From: an uncultured Clostridia bacterium
GTDB taxonomy: Bacteria > Bacillota > Clostridia > Monoglobales > Monoglobaceae
Length of the DNA stretch: 64,000 bases
Direction: 5' to 3'
Assembly (NCBI GenBank): GCA_934454115.1
Contig: CAKSFQ010000004.1
Coordinates: 78,743-142,742 of the forward strand
A program made the position numbers and the translations under genes. The notes under the pieces were generated by a model, which saw nothing but the letters and a program-made list of their open reading frames with translations, was not told where the DNA came from and made no database searches. Below are positions 19,216 through 27,894 of this stretch, piece by piece (within the stretch, counting starts at the first letter, position 1; every line of letters begins with the position of its first letter).

Positions 19216-20094
19216 ATGGAGTTTTTCAAAAAATTTGAAAAAAATCCCGTTTTTGGAAGCGGAGAAATCGGAACCGTATTTGACGCCTATATTTCAAAAC
19301 AGAACAAAATGTTAAGAATGGATTTTTCTTACAGAGGGAAAAAATCCTGTGCGGTAACATTTAGCATAGATGGAGTAAGCTGGAGCGATCCAGTCTTGAC
19401 GCTGACACCCAATCCTGAGAGCGGATGGGAGGATGAGGTGAACCGTGATTGTGTGCTTATGATCGACGGCGTATACAAAATGTGGTATACGGGGCAGGCG
19501 AACGGGCATAGCTGGATCGGCTATGCCGAGAGTGAGGACGGTCTCATTTTCGAAAGAAAACAGTCAGAACCGATCCTTTCGTTTGAGGAATCCTGGGAGG
19601 GTGATTCTGTGATGAACCCCTGCGTTTTATATGAAGATGGCGTCTATCGGATGTGGTATTCGGCCGGGGACACCTATGAGCCGAACGTAATTGCCTACGC
19701 GGAGAGCCGGGACGGGATTCATTGGGAAAAATATTTTGGCAATCCGATTTTTACCTGCGATAAGAAAAACGTGTTTGAACAGGATCGGATCGGCGGCAGC
19801 CAGATTTTAAAGACAGAGGATATGGGATATCTGATGTTTTACATAGGGTATGAGGACATTGACACGGCAAGAATCTGTGTTGCACATTCGGAAGATGGCA
19901 TCGGCGGATGGAAGCGTTCGACCCATAATCCGCTGATCGAGCCGACTGCGGGAGAATGGGACAGTGAGGCCTGTTATAAACCCACCGTCCTGTGGGATGA
20001 AGAGAAAAAAATGTGGAGGCTTTGGTATAACGGCAGAACAAAGACCAATGAGTTCATCGGTCTTGCGGAGTGCGCGGTTCGGGACTTGTTTTAG
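19216..20094 (+). CDS. Five-bladed beta-propeller glycosidase (GH43/GH117/GH130-like)
   Basis: Predicted cytoplasmic glycosidase or glycoside phosphorylase of 292 residues, first gene of the operon. It has no signal peptide. Repeated blade motifs are visible: YKMWYTGQANGHSWIGYAES, YRMWYSAGDTYEPNVIAYAES and MWRLWYNGRTKTNEFIGLAE. Each is followed by (D/E)DG(I/L) and a W or F, typical of the fold shared by GH43, GH32/68, GH117 and GH130. Acidic residues suited to catalysis occur (WEDEVNRD, WEGDSVMNP, WDSEACYKP), but I cannot assign the family or substrate. It ends 14 bases before the next gene. Confidence 0.75.
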   Translation: MEFFKKFEKNPVFGSGEIGTVFDAYISKQNKMLRMDFSYRGKKSCAVTFSIDGVSWSDPVLTLTPNPESGWEDEVNRDCVLMIDGVYKMWYTGQANGHSWIGYAESEDGLIFERKQSEPILSFEESWEGDSVMNPCVLYEDGVYRMWYSAGDTYEPNVIAYAESRDGIHWEKYFGNPIFTCDKKNVFEQDRIGGSQILKTEDMGYLMFYIGYEDIDTARICVAHSEDGIGGWKRSTHNPLIEPTAGEWDSEACYKPTVLWDEEKKMWRLWYNGRTKTNEFIGLAECAVRDLF

Positions 20095-20108
20095 CAGGAG
20101 AGGGAACA

Positions 20109-21596
20109 ATGTGTTTTGAGGATTATATCGCGGAGTTTTGCATATCGGACGAGGAATGTTACAAAAACGACATTGACAATGCACATGCCATGGAGTGGCT
20201 GCAAAATGAAATTCCCCGTTTGGAGTGTCCGGATGCCGAGATCGAAAAGACCTACTACTTTCGCTGGTGGGTTTACCGCAAGCATATCAAAAGCACGCCG
20301 GAGGGCTTTGTGATTACAGAGTTTTTGCCGGATGTGCCGTGGAGCGGAAAATACAACGTCATCAATGCTGCGGCCGGACATCATCTGATGGAGGGCAGGT
20401 GGCTGCATCACGCAAAGCGCTACCTTGGTGATTATATCAGGTTCTTTTTTCGTCATCCTGATGAGGGGATGCGTTACAGCTCATGGCTGATCTGGGCGGC
20501 TGCGGCGTATCACGATGTGACCGGCGCATTGCAGCTCACGGATTTTTTAAAAGAGGCTGTACCCTATTACCTAAGATGGGAGGCAGAGCGAAAGACGCCG
20601 TGCGGACTTTACTGGTCAATTGACGACCGGGACGCTATGGAATATTCCATCAGCGGCAGCGGCAGCGGACGCGTAACCAAAGGAGTTCGTCCCACACTGA
20701 ACAGCTATATGTACGGCAATGCGTCGGCGATTTATGATCTGTCGGTGCAGTGCGGACATCCGATGGACGCATTTTATGACCGCGCCGCAAATATCAAAGC
20801 GGATATGAACCGCCTGCTTTTTCGGGATGGCTTTTATAAAGCGTTGCATCCTGAAAACGGGTCGTTTGAAAGGCCGGATCAAATCGATACGGCCAAGGTG
20901 CCGCGAGAGCTGATCGGCTACATCCCATGGTATTTTAAGATGCCGGATCCGGGACAGGAGCGGGTTTTTGACCTGCTGGAGGATAAAAATGTGTTTGCCG
21001 CAGATTTTGGTATTACAACGGCAGAACAGGGCGATCCGCGGTTTTTGTTTCCTGTCGATCACGAGTGCCTGTGGAATGGTTATATCTGGCCGTTTGCAAC
21101 GGCACAGGTCTTAACCGGGCTGATTGCGGCGGTGGATATCACCAGAGAAAAAGAAAAGTACGCCGGTTTGTTTTATCGGCTGCTGCTGCAGTATGCAAGG
21201 CAGCATACCAAAGAAGAACAGGGAAAAAAGCAAATGTGGATTGATGAGGTAAAGGCGCCCGACAGAGACGACTGGTCCAGCCGAACGCTGCTGAAAAAAT
21301 GGGGATGGCCGAAGGAGAAAGGCGGCTATGAGCGCGGCAAGGATTATAATCATTCCACATTTTGTGATTTGGTTATCAGCGGACTTGCCGGGGTGCGGGC
21401 GCACGGAAATACCGTAAGTTTTTGCCCGATGATTCCCCGCTCGTGGGAGTATTTTTGTTTGGATTCTGTCAGGATTCACGGAAAGAACTATCGGATCAGC
21501 TATGACAAAACAGGACAAAAGTACGGACATATCGGCTGGAAGGTGTACCGGGACGGCAAAGAGATGAAAAAATCGGTTAATGCAATATCGTTTTAA
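20109..21596 (+). CDS. MGH1-like (alpha/alpha)6-barrel glycoside hydrolase
   Basis: Predicted cytoplasmic hydrolase of 495 residues related to the mannosylglycerate hydrolase/GH63-like toroids. Visible landmarks are FRWWVYRKHI, EFLPDVPWSGKYNVINAAAGHH, LYWSIDDRDAMEYSISG, RPTLNSYMYGNA and the C-terminal ECLWNGYIWPFATAQVL and GKDYNHSTFCDLVISGLAGV. These are typical of inverting (alpha/alpha)6 enzymes, where Asp in the YWSIDDRDA region and a C-terminal Glu act in catalysis. The start at 20109 follows AGGAGAGGGAACA. With no signal peptide it would process imported oligosaccharides beside the propeller enzyme. Confidence 0.78.
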   Translation: MCFEDYIAEFCISDEECYKNDIDNAHAMEWLQNEIPRLECPDAEIEKTYYFRWWVYRKHIKSTPEGFVITEFLPDVPWSGKYNVINAAAGHHLMEGRWLHHAKRYLGDYIRFFFRHPDEGMRYSSWLIWAAAAYHDVTGALQLTDFLKEAVPYYLRWEAERKTPCGLYWSIDDRDAMEYSISGSGSGRVTKGVRPTLNSYMYGNASAIYDLSVQCGHPMDAFYDRAANIKADMNRLLFRDGFYKALHPENGSFERPDQIDTAKVPRELIGYIPWYFKMPDPGQERVFDLLEDKNVFAADFGITTAEQGDPRFLFPVDHECLWNGYIWPFATAQVLTGLIAAVDITREKEKYAGLFYRLLLQYARQHTKEEQGKKQMWIDEVKAPDRDDWSSRTLLKKWGWPKEKGGYERGKDYNHSTFCDLVISGLAGVRAHGNTVSFCPMIPRSWEYFCLDSVRIHGKNYRISYDKTGQKYGHIGWKVYRDGKEMKKSVNAISF

Positions 21597-21626
21597 ATCG
21601 TAGAATTTGGAAAGGAGCGAACGGAT

Positions 21627-23315
21627 ATGTTGAGACGAAAAAAATTTCTGTGTGCAGCACTTACCGGGATCCTTGCGGCAATGCCGCTGCTTGCGGCCGC
21701 AGAGGTCAGCATGACGGCGTCCGGAGGAAATGACAGAATCCGTATCCACGGAAAGCTTAATACGCAAGAGGCCAAGGAATTTGTCATTAAGGTTTTAAGG
21801 GGAACCGACACAGCTTTGACGGAGGAAACCACGGCAGATCAGCTGATTGTGCTGGAGCAGGGAAGGTCTGCGGCGGACGGGAGCTATATTGTGGATGTGC
21901 CGGTCAGCGCCGAGACGGCGTCCGGGGATTATCAGATTATGCTGACGATAGAGGGAAGCCGCAGCGTGGATAAGAAAATCTCGTTTTATTATCTGTCACG
22001 GGCGGGGCAGGACAGAATCCTGGAGAGCATAAATGGCACAAAGACCGCAGCCGCCCTGCAAAAGGAAGTTTTGGATCATCAAAAGGAGCTCAACATTGAT
22101 ACGGAAGAAATCTACGCCTCGCTCACATCTTCGGCAAAAGTGTTTGAGAAGATGCTGACGGCTAAGGAACAGACTGCGTATCAAAGCCTAGGAGAAGTTC
22201 AGCAATCATTTCGCGAAAGCTGCGCCATTGCAGCGGTGGAGGAAGGAAGGACCGCGGCGGAGGTTATGGAGCGGCTTATAAAGTATAAGGATATTTTAAG
22301 CATAGACCCGTCCCTTGCGGAGGAACTTGATAATCCGCAGGAGGTCGGAGCGCATGTCGGCGGCAGAACCTATGCGCAGGTATCGCAGCTGCAGGCAAGG
22401 TTCTTAGAATCGGTTTGCGTTTCTGCCTTCAACCAGGCAACCAGGGGTAAGATGGAAGCGCTCCTTCGTACCTATCAAGATCAGCTGAGTCTGCCTGCCG
22501 CTTATCAGAGCGCTGTAACGGAACAGAAAAACGCACTCTATAAGGATTTAGAAAGCGTCCGGAATTTTGACAGTTATGACAATATTTCTAATTATGTAAA
22601 GAATTGGTTCACAGGCGGCAATACCGGCAACGCCGGAAATAGCGGCAGCGGCGGCTCCGGCGGCGGCTCCGTGTCCGGTATTTCTTCCGGGGGGCTTAGC
22701 GCCGGCATGACCGATACCTCCAAAGAACATACCGATCAGGATTACACTTCATCGGCATTGACGCCGGCAACCAAGTTTACCGATTTGGCAACAGTGCCCT
22801 GGGCTGCCGAGGCCATTGAGTATCTTGCGAACCAAAAGGTGATTCAAGGGGTTCGTGCCGACGCCTTTGAACCGGACCGAGCCGTCACCAGAGAAGAATT
22901 TGTGAAGATTCTGGTGGGGGCGTTTGACGTTTCGTGGAGCGGTCAGGTCACGGACTTTGCCGATGTGGACGCATCCGCCTGGTACGCACCTTATGTTTTT
23001 GCCGCGGCAGAAAAGGGAATTGTACAGGGCATCGATGCGCAGCATTTTGGGATCGGCACCGAGATCAGCCGTCAGGATATGGCGGTAATGCTGTATAGAA
23101 CCTTGCAGATTTTGGAAAGAGAACCGCAAAAAAACGCAGCGGTGCAATCGTTCTCAGATGGATCGCAGATCGCGGAGTATGCGAAAGAGGCGGTGGACGC
23201 GCTTTGCGGCTACGGTGTGATGAACGGCGTCAGCGAGACGGAATTTGCGCCGGAGGAGCATGCAACCAGAGCCATGGCCGCTAAGGTGATCTATCTTTTG
23301 ATGGTAAAAGCGTAA
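21627..23315 (+). CDS. SLH-domain surface protein
   Basis: A secreted, S-layer-anchored protein of 562 residues. The signal peptide (about 1-25) ends near LLAAAEV. A beta-sandwich-like N-terminal region and a helical middle region (about 130-320) follow, then a Gly/Ser linker (about 330-365). Three S-layer-homology repeats come last: FTDLATVPWAAEAIEYLANQ, FADVDASAWYAPYVFAAAEK and FSDGSQIAEYAKEAVDALCG. These bind pyruvylated secondary cell-wall polymers in Gram-positive bacteria. Within this operon it may hold the degradative machinery, or the polysaccharide, at the cell surface. Confidence 0.88.
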   Translation: MLRRKKFLCAALTGILAAMPLLAAAEVSMTASGGNDRIRIHGKLNTQEAKEFVIKVLRGTDTALTEETTADQLIVLEQGRSAADGSYIVDVPVSAETASGDYQIMLTIEGSRSVDKKISFYYLSRAGQDRILESINGTKTAAALQKEVLDHQKELNIDTEEIYASLTSSAKVFEKMLTAKEQTAYQSLGEVQQSFRESCAIAAVEEGRTAAEVMERLIKYKDILSIDPSLAEELDNPQEVGAHVGGRTYAQVSQLQARFLESVCVSAFNQATRGKMEALLRTYQDQLSLPAAYQSAVTEQKNALYKDLESVRNFDSYDNISNYVKNWFTGGNTGNAGNSGSGGSGGGSVSGISSGGLSAGMTDTSKEHTDQDYTSSALTPATKFTDLATVPWAAEAIEYLANQKVIQGVRADAFEPDRAVTREEFVKILVGAFDVSWSGQVTDFADVDASAWYAPYVFAAAEKGIVQGIDAQHFGIGTEISRQDMAVMLYRTLQILEREPQKNAAVQSFSDGSQIAEYAKEAVDALCGYGVMNGVSETEFAPEEHATRAMAAKVIYLLMVKA

Positions 23316-23334
23316 TCGATAGGGAGGTAAAAAG

Positions 23335-25968
23335 ATGAAACGATGCTTGTTAATCATGTGTTTGATTTTTGCAATGACCGTTTCGGCGGTACCGCAGGTT
23401 TTTGCGGAATCCGCAACGGTTGAAAACGGGGGCTATGACGCCGACGCCGTGCATTTTGCATTGCAGCTTGATTTGCTGTCTCCTAGCGCAGAAGGAGAAT
23501 TGCTGCTGAGCCAAACCGTAACACGCGCAGAGCTTGCGTCGATTTTGCGAAAAATCATCCATACACCGGCGCTTGCAGACGCGACCCTTCCGATTACGGA
23601 TATGGAGACGGGCGATCCCCTGTACGGAGACGTTGCGGCGGCAATCGGCGCCGGGCTGTTCCGGGCGCCGGAGAGCGGACTGTTTCGCCCGGAGGAGCCG
23701 GCGTTTGCCTATCAGCTGGTATCGTCGCTTTTGGATATTCTGGGATACCGTCCCTCCATCGGTGACGGCAAGGATTGGGCGGCAGCCAATAAACTCGGAC
23801 TGCTGCGCGGTCTTTCGATCGGAGAAATGGATGTCTTAAATTGCGGCCAGGCTGCAAAGATATGTTATAACGCCATGGATATCCCCATGATGGTCCAGAC
23901 AAAGTACGGCGAAAACGCGGAATGGAAAGTTGCAGATTCCAAAAGAATCTATACCGAGTATTGGCACGCAGTATCCGCGACCGGTATCGTAGACGGAAAC
24001 GAAAAGACCGGCCTTACTGCGGAATCCGGCTTAAAGGAAGGCTGGATCTCAATCGGCCAAAAGCCGTATCAGCTGGGAGAGACCAATGCGGACTCCTTGC
24101 TTGGATACCGTGTGGAGTATTGGTATACCGAGGATGATACCTTGGTTTATCTGCAAAAGCTGAGCGAGAACCGCACGCTGAAGATTGCAGCGGATGATAT
24201 CGCAGATGCAAAGAGAGAGAAGATTGTTTATTACCCGGACGCAGACGGCCGTGAGAGGGAGGCAAAGCTTGCCGGGGACGTTGATGTGATTTATAACGAC
24301 CGCGCCCTGTTTGATTTTACGGCTGCGGATTTAAAACCGAAAAGCGGCTTTTTAACGCTGATTGACGCGGACAATGACAACTTATATGAGGTCGTTAAGG
24401 TTTATGAATATGTCAATTACTATGTGACGGCGCTGGATCAGACCAATCAGCTCCTCACAGACGGACTGCGGATGGAAACGGTGGATTTTAAAGATAACGG
24501 CCGGCTATGTGTGGATATCAAGAGTTTTCAGGCACAGAGCGGTGAATATTATCCCACGGATTTTACACGGCTGACGGTAAAGAACGTGGTATCCGTCATG
24601 GAAAGCCGGGATAAGGAATGTGTCACCGCGATTGTAAGCAGCGATAAGGCCGGCGGCACGGTGACCGCGGTACGTGAAAAGAACGGCAAACAGTATGTTA
24701 CGGTGGGTGAGACAGAGTATGCGGTCTCGGACGATTTTAAGGGGCAGTATGATGCCGGCAACAAAAAGGCAATCAAGATCGAAACCGGCCTGGCTGCGAC
24801 ATTTTATCTGGATTTCAGCGGCGAAATCGCCTTTGTCAGTACCGACCTTAGCCAGTGGCAGTACGGTTTTATGAGCGGTGCGGCGCTGGAGGGTACCTTT
24901 TCCAAACAGTTAAAGCTTCGGATTTTTAATGACGAAGGCATCTGGGAGGACAGGGACGTTGCGGACACGGTCACGTTCTTAGGCGAGACCAAGAAGGATA
25001 TGACAGAGGTCTACGGCAGCCTGGCACAGGGCGGTACGGTAAAACCCCGGATGATTAAGTACCGGCTGCGGCCGGACGGCAAAATCGGAAAGCTGGAAAC
25101 CCCGTTGGATCGTTCGTCAGATGTCGGATATATCGGTTATGATACCGAGCATTTTACCAAGGACGCGGTGATGACAGACGTCAAATACAAGCTCAGAAAC
25201 CGGTCTTTTCAGCACAAATATTCGATGGAGCTGACAACCACCACAATGTTTTATCTTCCGGCAAGCGCCTATGCCCGGGACGGCAGTATCATTGAAGATG
25301 AGGTCTTGCTCCTTTGGGGAAATTTCTTTATCAATGATCGAAAATACAGTGTAGAGGTCTATGATTCCGATGAATATTTCGTGCCGCGGGGATTGATTGT
25401 GACGGCAAGCGCAACGGAAAACTACGAGACGGATATTTTGTATATCAATGAAAAGACGGCAATCCTAGACAGTGACGGTGAGGAAACCTATCTATTGGAG
25501 GGAATCCAGGGGAATACCGCAGTAAGCTACGTTTGCAAGGATCAGGAAACGGGTGAGACGGTCAAGGTCGGGGATGCATTGAAAATCATGCTGCAAAGCA
25601 ATGGCAGAATCCGCAAGTTGGTGCGGCTGGCCTCTTTTGCGGACCAAAATGCGACCGATACCGTAATCTCGCTTGGCAGAAATGCAGAAAAGGACATCGA
25701 TACCGACTTTGGTCTGTATGCGGCAACGGTTTATGATGTGGACTATACCCGTGCGGCGGTGCTGACCTACATCGATCAGCCGACAGACCTTACGAGGTTT
25801 TCCGGATCCTATATGAAGATTTTGACCTATCGTACCAAAAAGCAGCGGTTTGAGGTTGGCGATATCACCCAGATCCACGGCGCCGCGCAGTCATCAACGC
25901 CGAGCCGGGTGTTCCTGCACGACCGATACCTGGAGACGAGAAGCCTGGTTGTGATTGACGAAACATAA
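23335..25968 (+). CDS. Large secreted surface protein with degenerate SLH-like N-terminus
   Basis: An 877-residue secreted protein with a signal peptide (about 1-25, ending VFAES). The first 190 residues resemble SLH repeats (VHFALQLDLLSP...TVTRAELASILRKI; YGDVAAAIGAGLFRAPESGLFRPEEPAFAYQLVSSLLDI) but are divergent. The rest is beta-rich with recurring strands of the type VTALDQTNQLLTDGLRMETV and no catalytic motif I recognise. It follows another SLH protein by 19 bases. A structural or binding role at the cell surface is likely; function is not known. Confidence 0.72.
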   Translation: MKRCLLIMCLIFAMTVSAVPQVFAESATVENGGYDADAVHFALQLDLLSPSAEGELLLSQTVTRAELASILRKIIHTPALADATLPITDMETGDPLYGDVAAAIGAGLFRAPESGLFRPEEPAFAYQLVSSLLDILGYRPSIGDGKDWAAANKLGLLRGLSIGEMDVLNCGQAAKICYNAMDIPMMVQTKYGENAEWKVADSKRIYTEYWHAVSATGIVDGNEKTGLTAESGLKEGWISIGQKPYQLGETNADSLLGYRVEYWYTEDDTLVYLQKLSENRTLKIAADDIADAKREKIVYYPDADGREREAKLAGDVDVIYNDRALFDFTAADLKPKSGFLTLIDADNDNLYEVVKVYEYVNYYVTALDQTNQLLTDGLRMETVDFKDNGRLCVDIKSFQAQSGEYYPTDFTRLTVKNVVSVMESRDKECVTAIVSSDKAGGTVTAVREKNGKQYVTVGETEYAVSDDFKGQYDAGNKKAIKIETGLAATFYLDFSGEIAFVSTDLSQWQYGFMSGAALEGTFSKQLKLRIFNDEGIWEDRDVADTVTFLGETKKDMTEVYGSLAQGGTVKPRMIKYRLRPDGKIGKLETPLDRSSDVGYIGYDTEHFTKDAVMTDVKYKLRNRSFQHKYSMELTTTTMFYLPASAYARDGSIIEDEVLLLWGNFFINDRKYSVEVYDSDEYFVPRGLIVTASATENYETDILYINEKTAILDSDGEETYLLEGIQGNTAVSYVCKDQETGETVKVGDALKIMLQSNGRIRKLVRLASFADQNATDTVISLGRNAEKDIDTDFGLYAATVYDVDYTRAAVLTYIDQPTDLTRFSGSYMKILTYRTKKQRFEVGDITQIHGAAQSSTPSRVFLHDRYLETRSLVVIDET

Positions 25969-26040
25969 CGCAGATACAGCCGGAGAATCGGAGCGGAGAA
26001 TCAAGCTTTGCCGCACGCTGCGGCAGATAGGAGAATGATT

Positions 26041-27879
26041 ATGAAAGCAAAATGGATTTGTGGATGGATCGCGATGCTTTTGTTGTTTTGCCAGCCGGTT
26101 GCGGCAAAAAATGAGAGTGTGCTGGATGAGACGCTTTACTACGGAGAGGCTTTGTTTTATCAGACAGAAGATGGCGGATTTTTGCCAATCACAACGATCA
26201 AAGCCGGTGAGATTTTGTGTCAGTACTCTGTCATATCCAAAGAGACCGCCGATGTTGCCATGATTGCGGGGCTCTATCATCAGGGGGCACTTCAATATGT
26301 CAAGGCATCGAGCAGAACCGTTACGGCAGAGGGCGGTACACTATATGCGGCAAATGTCGAGGTGCCGGCGGAAAAGGACTATGAAATCCGGTTGTTTTTG
26401 GTACGGGATTTGGCGGTGACAGCGCCCATGAAGAGAGTGGCTGCATTATCGGAGAAAAGCTGCGCAAAGGACGTGACGGACTTTTCTCTCTGCGGCGCCG
26501 ACGGACGAATCGATTCTTTAGGAAACCGCATCGCGGTGACCGTGCCGGCCGGCAGCGAACTCAGTGCGGCAGTGCCGGAGGTTGTTGTGTCGCCGGGTGC
26601 GACCTATACCATGGACGGCGCCGATTTTTCAGAGACGGTCTTTATGACGGTGACGGCAGAAGATCAGAGTACAAGAACCTATGCGATAGAGACTGCTTAC
26701 GACAATCGGAAGGATCGTTATGATTTTGAAGACGCTGCGGTCGGAGAGGGCATGGAAAGCCATGATCCGGAACACTGGGCAGGACCGCTGGTGCAAAACC
26801 CGGATATTATCGAGACGGTGACGCAGACAGAGAGCGGCAATGTGCTGCAGCTGACCGACCAGAGCCTGACTGCCAGAGCGGATGTGCGCAGTACCAATTG
26901 GGAGATGACAGCGCCCTTTACCCTGTCGGTTAAGATCAGCTATTGTCTGCCCGATGGCGTTACCGAGCGCAGTCAGACGGATGATTACAGTTATTGTACC
27001 TTTTTTGCAACTAACGACAATGCGTTAAACCTCAACAAGACCGATTTTTATTACGGCGCATTTGAGCCGGTTTGGGGCAATGACGCGTTTTACTTCTACT
27101 ATTATAAAGAGGGAAGCCGCGTCAAGACGAACGTCAAGGTGATTCCGTCTGCCTGGTATGATGTGACGATGCGCTACTGGCAGGATAAGGACGGTATCTA
27201 CTACATGGATTACACCGTTGTGGACGAGGACGGAAAAAAGTCGGAGTTTTTAAAGATTCCGTCCGGCAGGACCGAGACAAAGCTGACCGGGTTTTACCTG
27301 GTTACCTCGCCGGGACGCCGCGCAACCATCCTGCTTGACGACATTTCTGTCACAGAGGATAAAAGCTATGGCTGCACGCAGTACACGCAGGATTTTGCGG
27401 ACGCTGCGCCGGAGGGCTGGAGTGGCGGCACGATCAAAACCAAGGACGGCCGCCGGGTGCTGCATATCAGCAGTGACGCAGTGACGGCCAAGATTCCGGA
27501 ATTTTTGGGCGGCACGAGCATGGCCTTTGACTGGAGCATTGACGACCTGTCCGGCAGCGGCACGCTGCTTGCCTTCGGTACCGAGGCGGAGACGATCGGT
27601 ACGCTTTCGTATCAAAACGGCGTGCTGGGCTATGCAAAGGACGGCGAAACGGTACCGTTTGAGCAGCTTGGTAAAATCCGTGCGAGCGAGGTTTATCGTA
27701 TCAGACTGGAATATGTCAAAGATGCTGCCTATGAAAATAACCGTGTGGATTACTATGTAAACGATGTCAGAATCGGCAGCGCCAAGGCGGCTGCTGTACC
27801 GGAATCCATTGATTGTCTGCGCTTTACGGCGCCGGACAGCGGTATGGACATCGCAAATGTCAATGTGGTAAAACGCTGA
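26041..27879 (+). CDS. Secreted multi-domain protein with lectin-like modules
   Basis: A 612-residue secreted protein (signal peptide about 1-22, ending PVAAK). In order it shows an Ig-like N-terminal domain (YYGEALFYQTEDGG... ending LFLVRDLAVTAPM), a cadherin/DUF5018-like strand domain (about 140-220), and two concanavalin-like jelly-roll modules. The first begins RYDFEDAAVGEGM and ends in TSPGRRATILLDDISVTED; the second is CTQYTQDFADAAPEGWSG to the end. The same modules recur in the neighbouring genes at 27895, 30698, 33006 and 40199. No catalytic site is evident, so it is probably a carbohydrate-binding protein. The start at 26041 follows TAGGAGAATGATT. Confidence 0.72.
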   Translation: MKAKWICGWIAMLLLFCQPVAAKNESVLDETLYYGEALFYQTEDGGFLPITTIKAGEILCQYSVISKETADVAMIAGLYHQGALQYVKASSRTVTAEGGTLYAANVEVPAEKDYEIRLFLVRDLAVTAPMKRVAALSEKSCAKDVTDFSLCGADGRIDSLGNRIAVTVPAGSELSAAVPEVVVSPGATYTMDGADFSETVFMTVTAEDQSTRTYAIETAYDNRKDRYDFEDAAVGEGMESHDPEHWAGPLVQNPDIIETVTQTESGNVLQLTDQSLTARADVRSTNWEMTAPFTLSVKISYCLPDGVTERSQTDDYSYCTFFATNDNALNLNKTDFYYGAFEPVWGNDAFYFYYYKEGSRVKTNVKVIPSAWYDVTMRYWQDKDGIYYMDYTVVDEDGKKSEFLKIPSGRTETKLTGFYLVTSPGRRATILLDDISVTEDKSYGCTQYTQDFADAAPEGWSGGTIKTKDGRRVLHISSDAVTAKIPEFLGGTSMAFDWSIDDLSGSGTLLAFGTEAETIGTLSYQNGVLGYAKDGETVPFEQLGKIRASEVYRIRLEYVKDAAYENNRVDYYVNDVRIGSAKAAAVPESIDCLRFTAPDSGMDIANVNVVKR

Positions 27880-27894
27880 AACGGAGGTGTTCTC

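Noticed and set aside
22615-22700. Tandem repeat array or mobile repeat
   Set aside because: The GGC-rich repetition encodes an in-frame Gly/Ser linker of the SLH protein.
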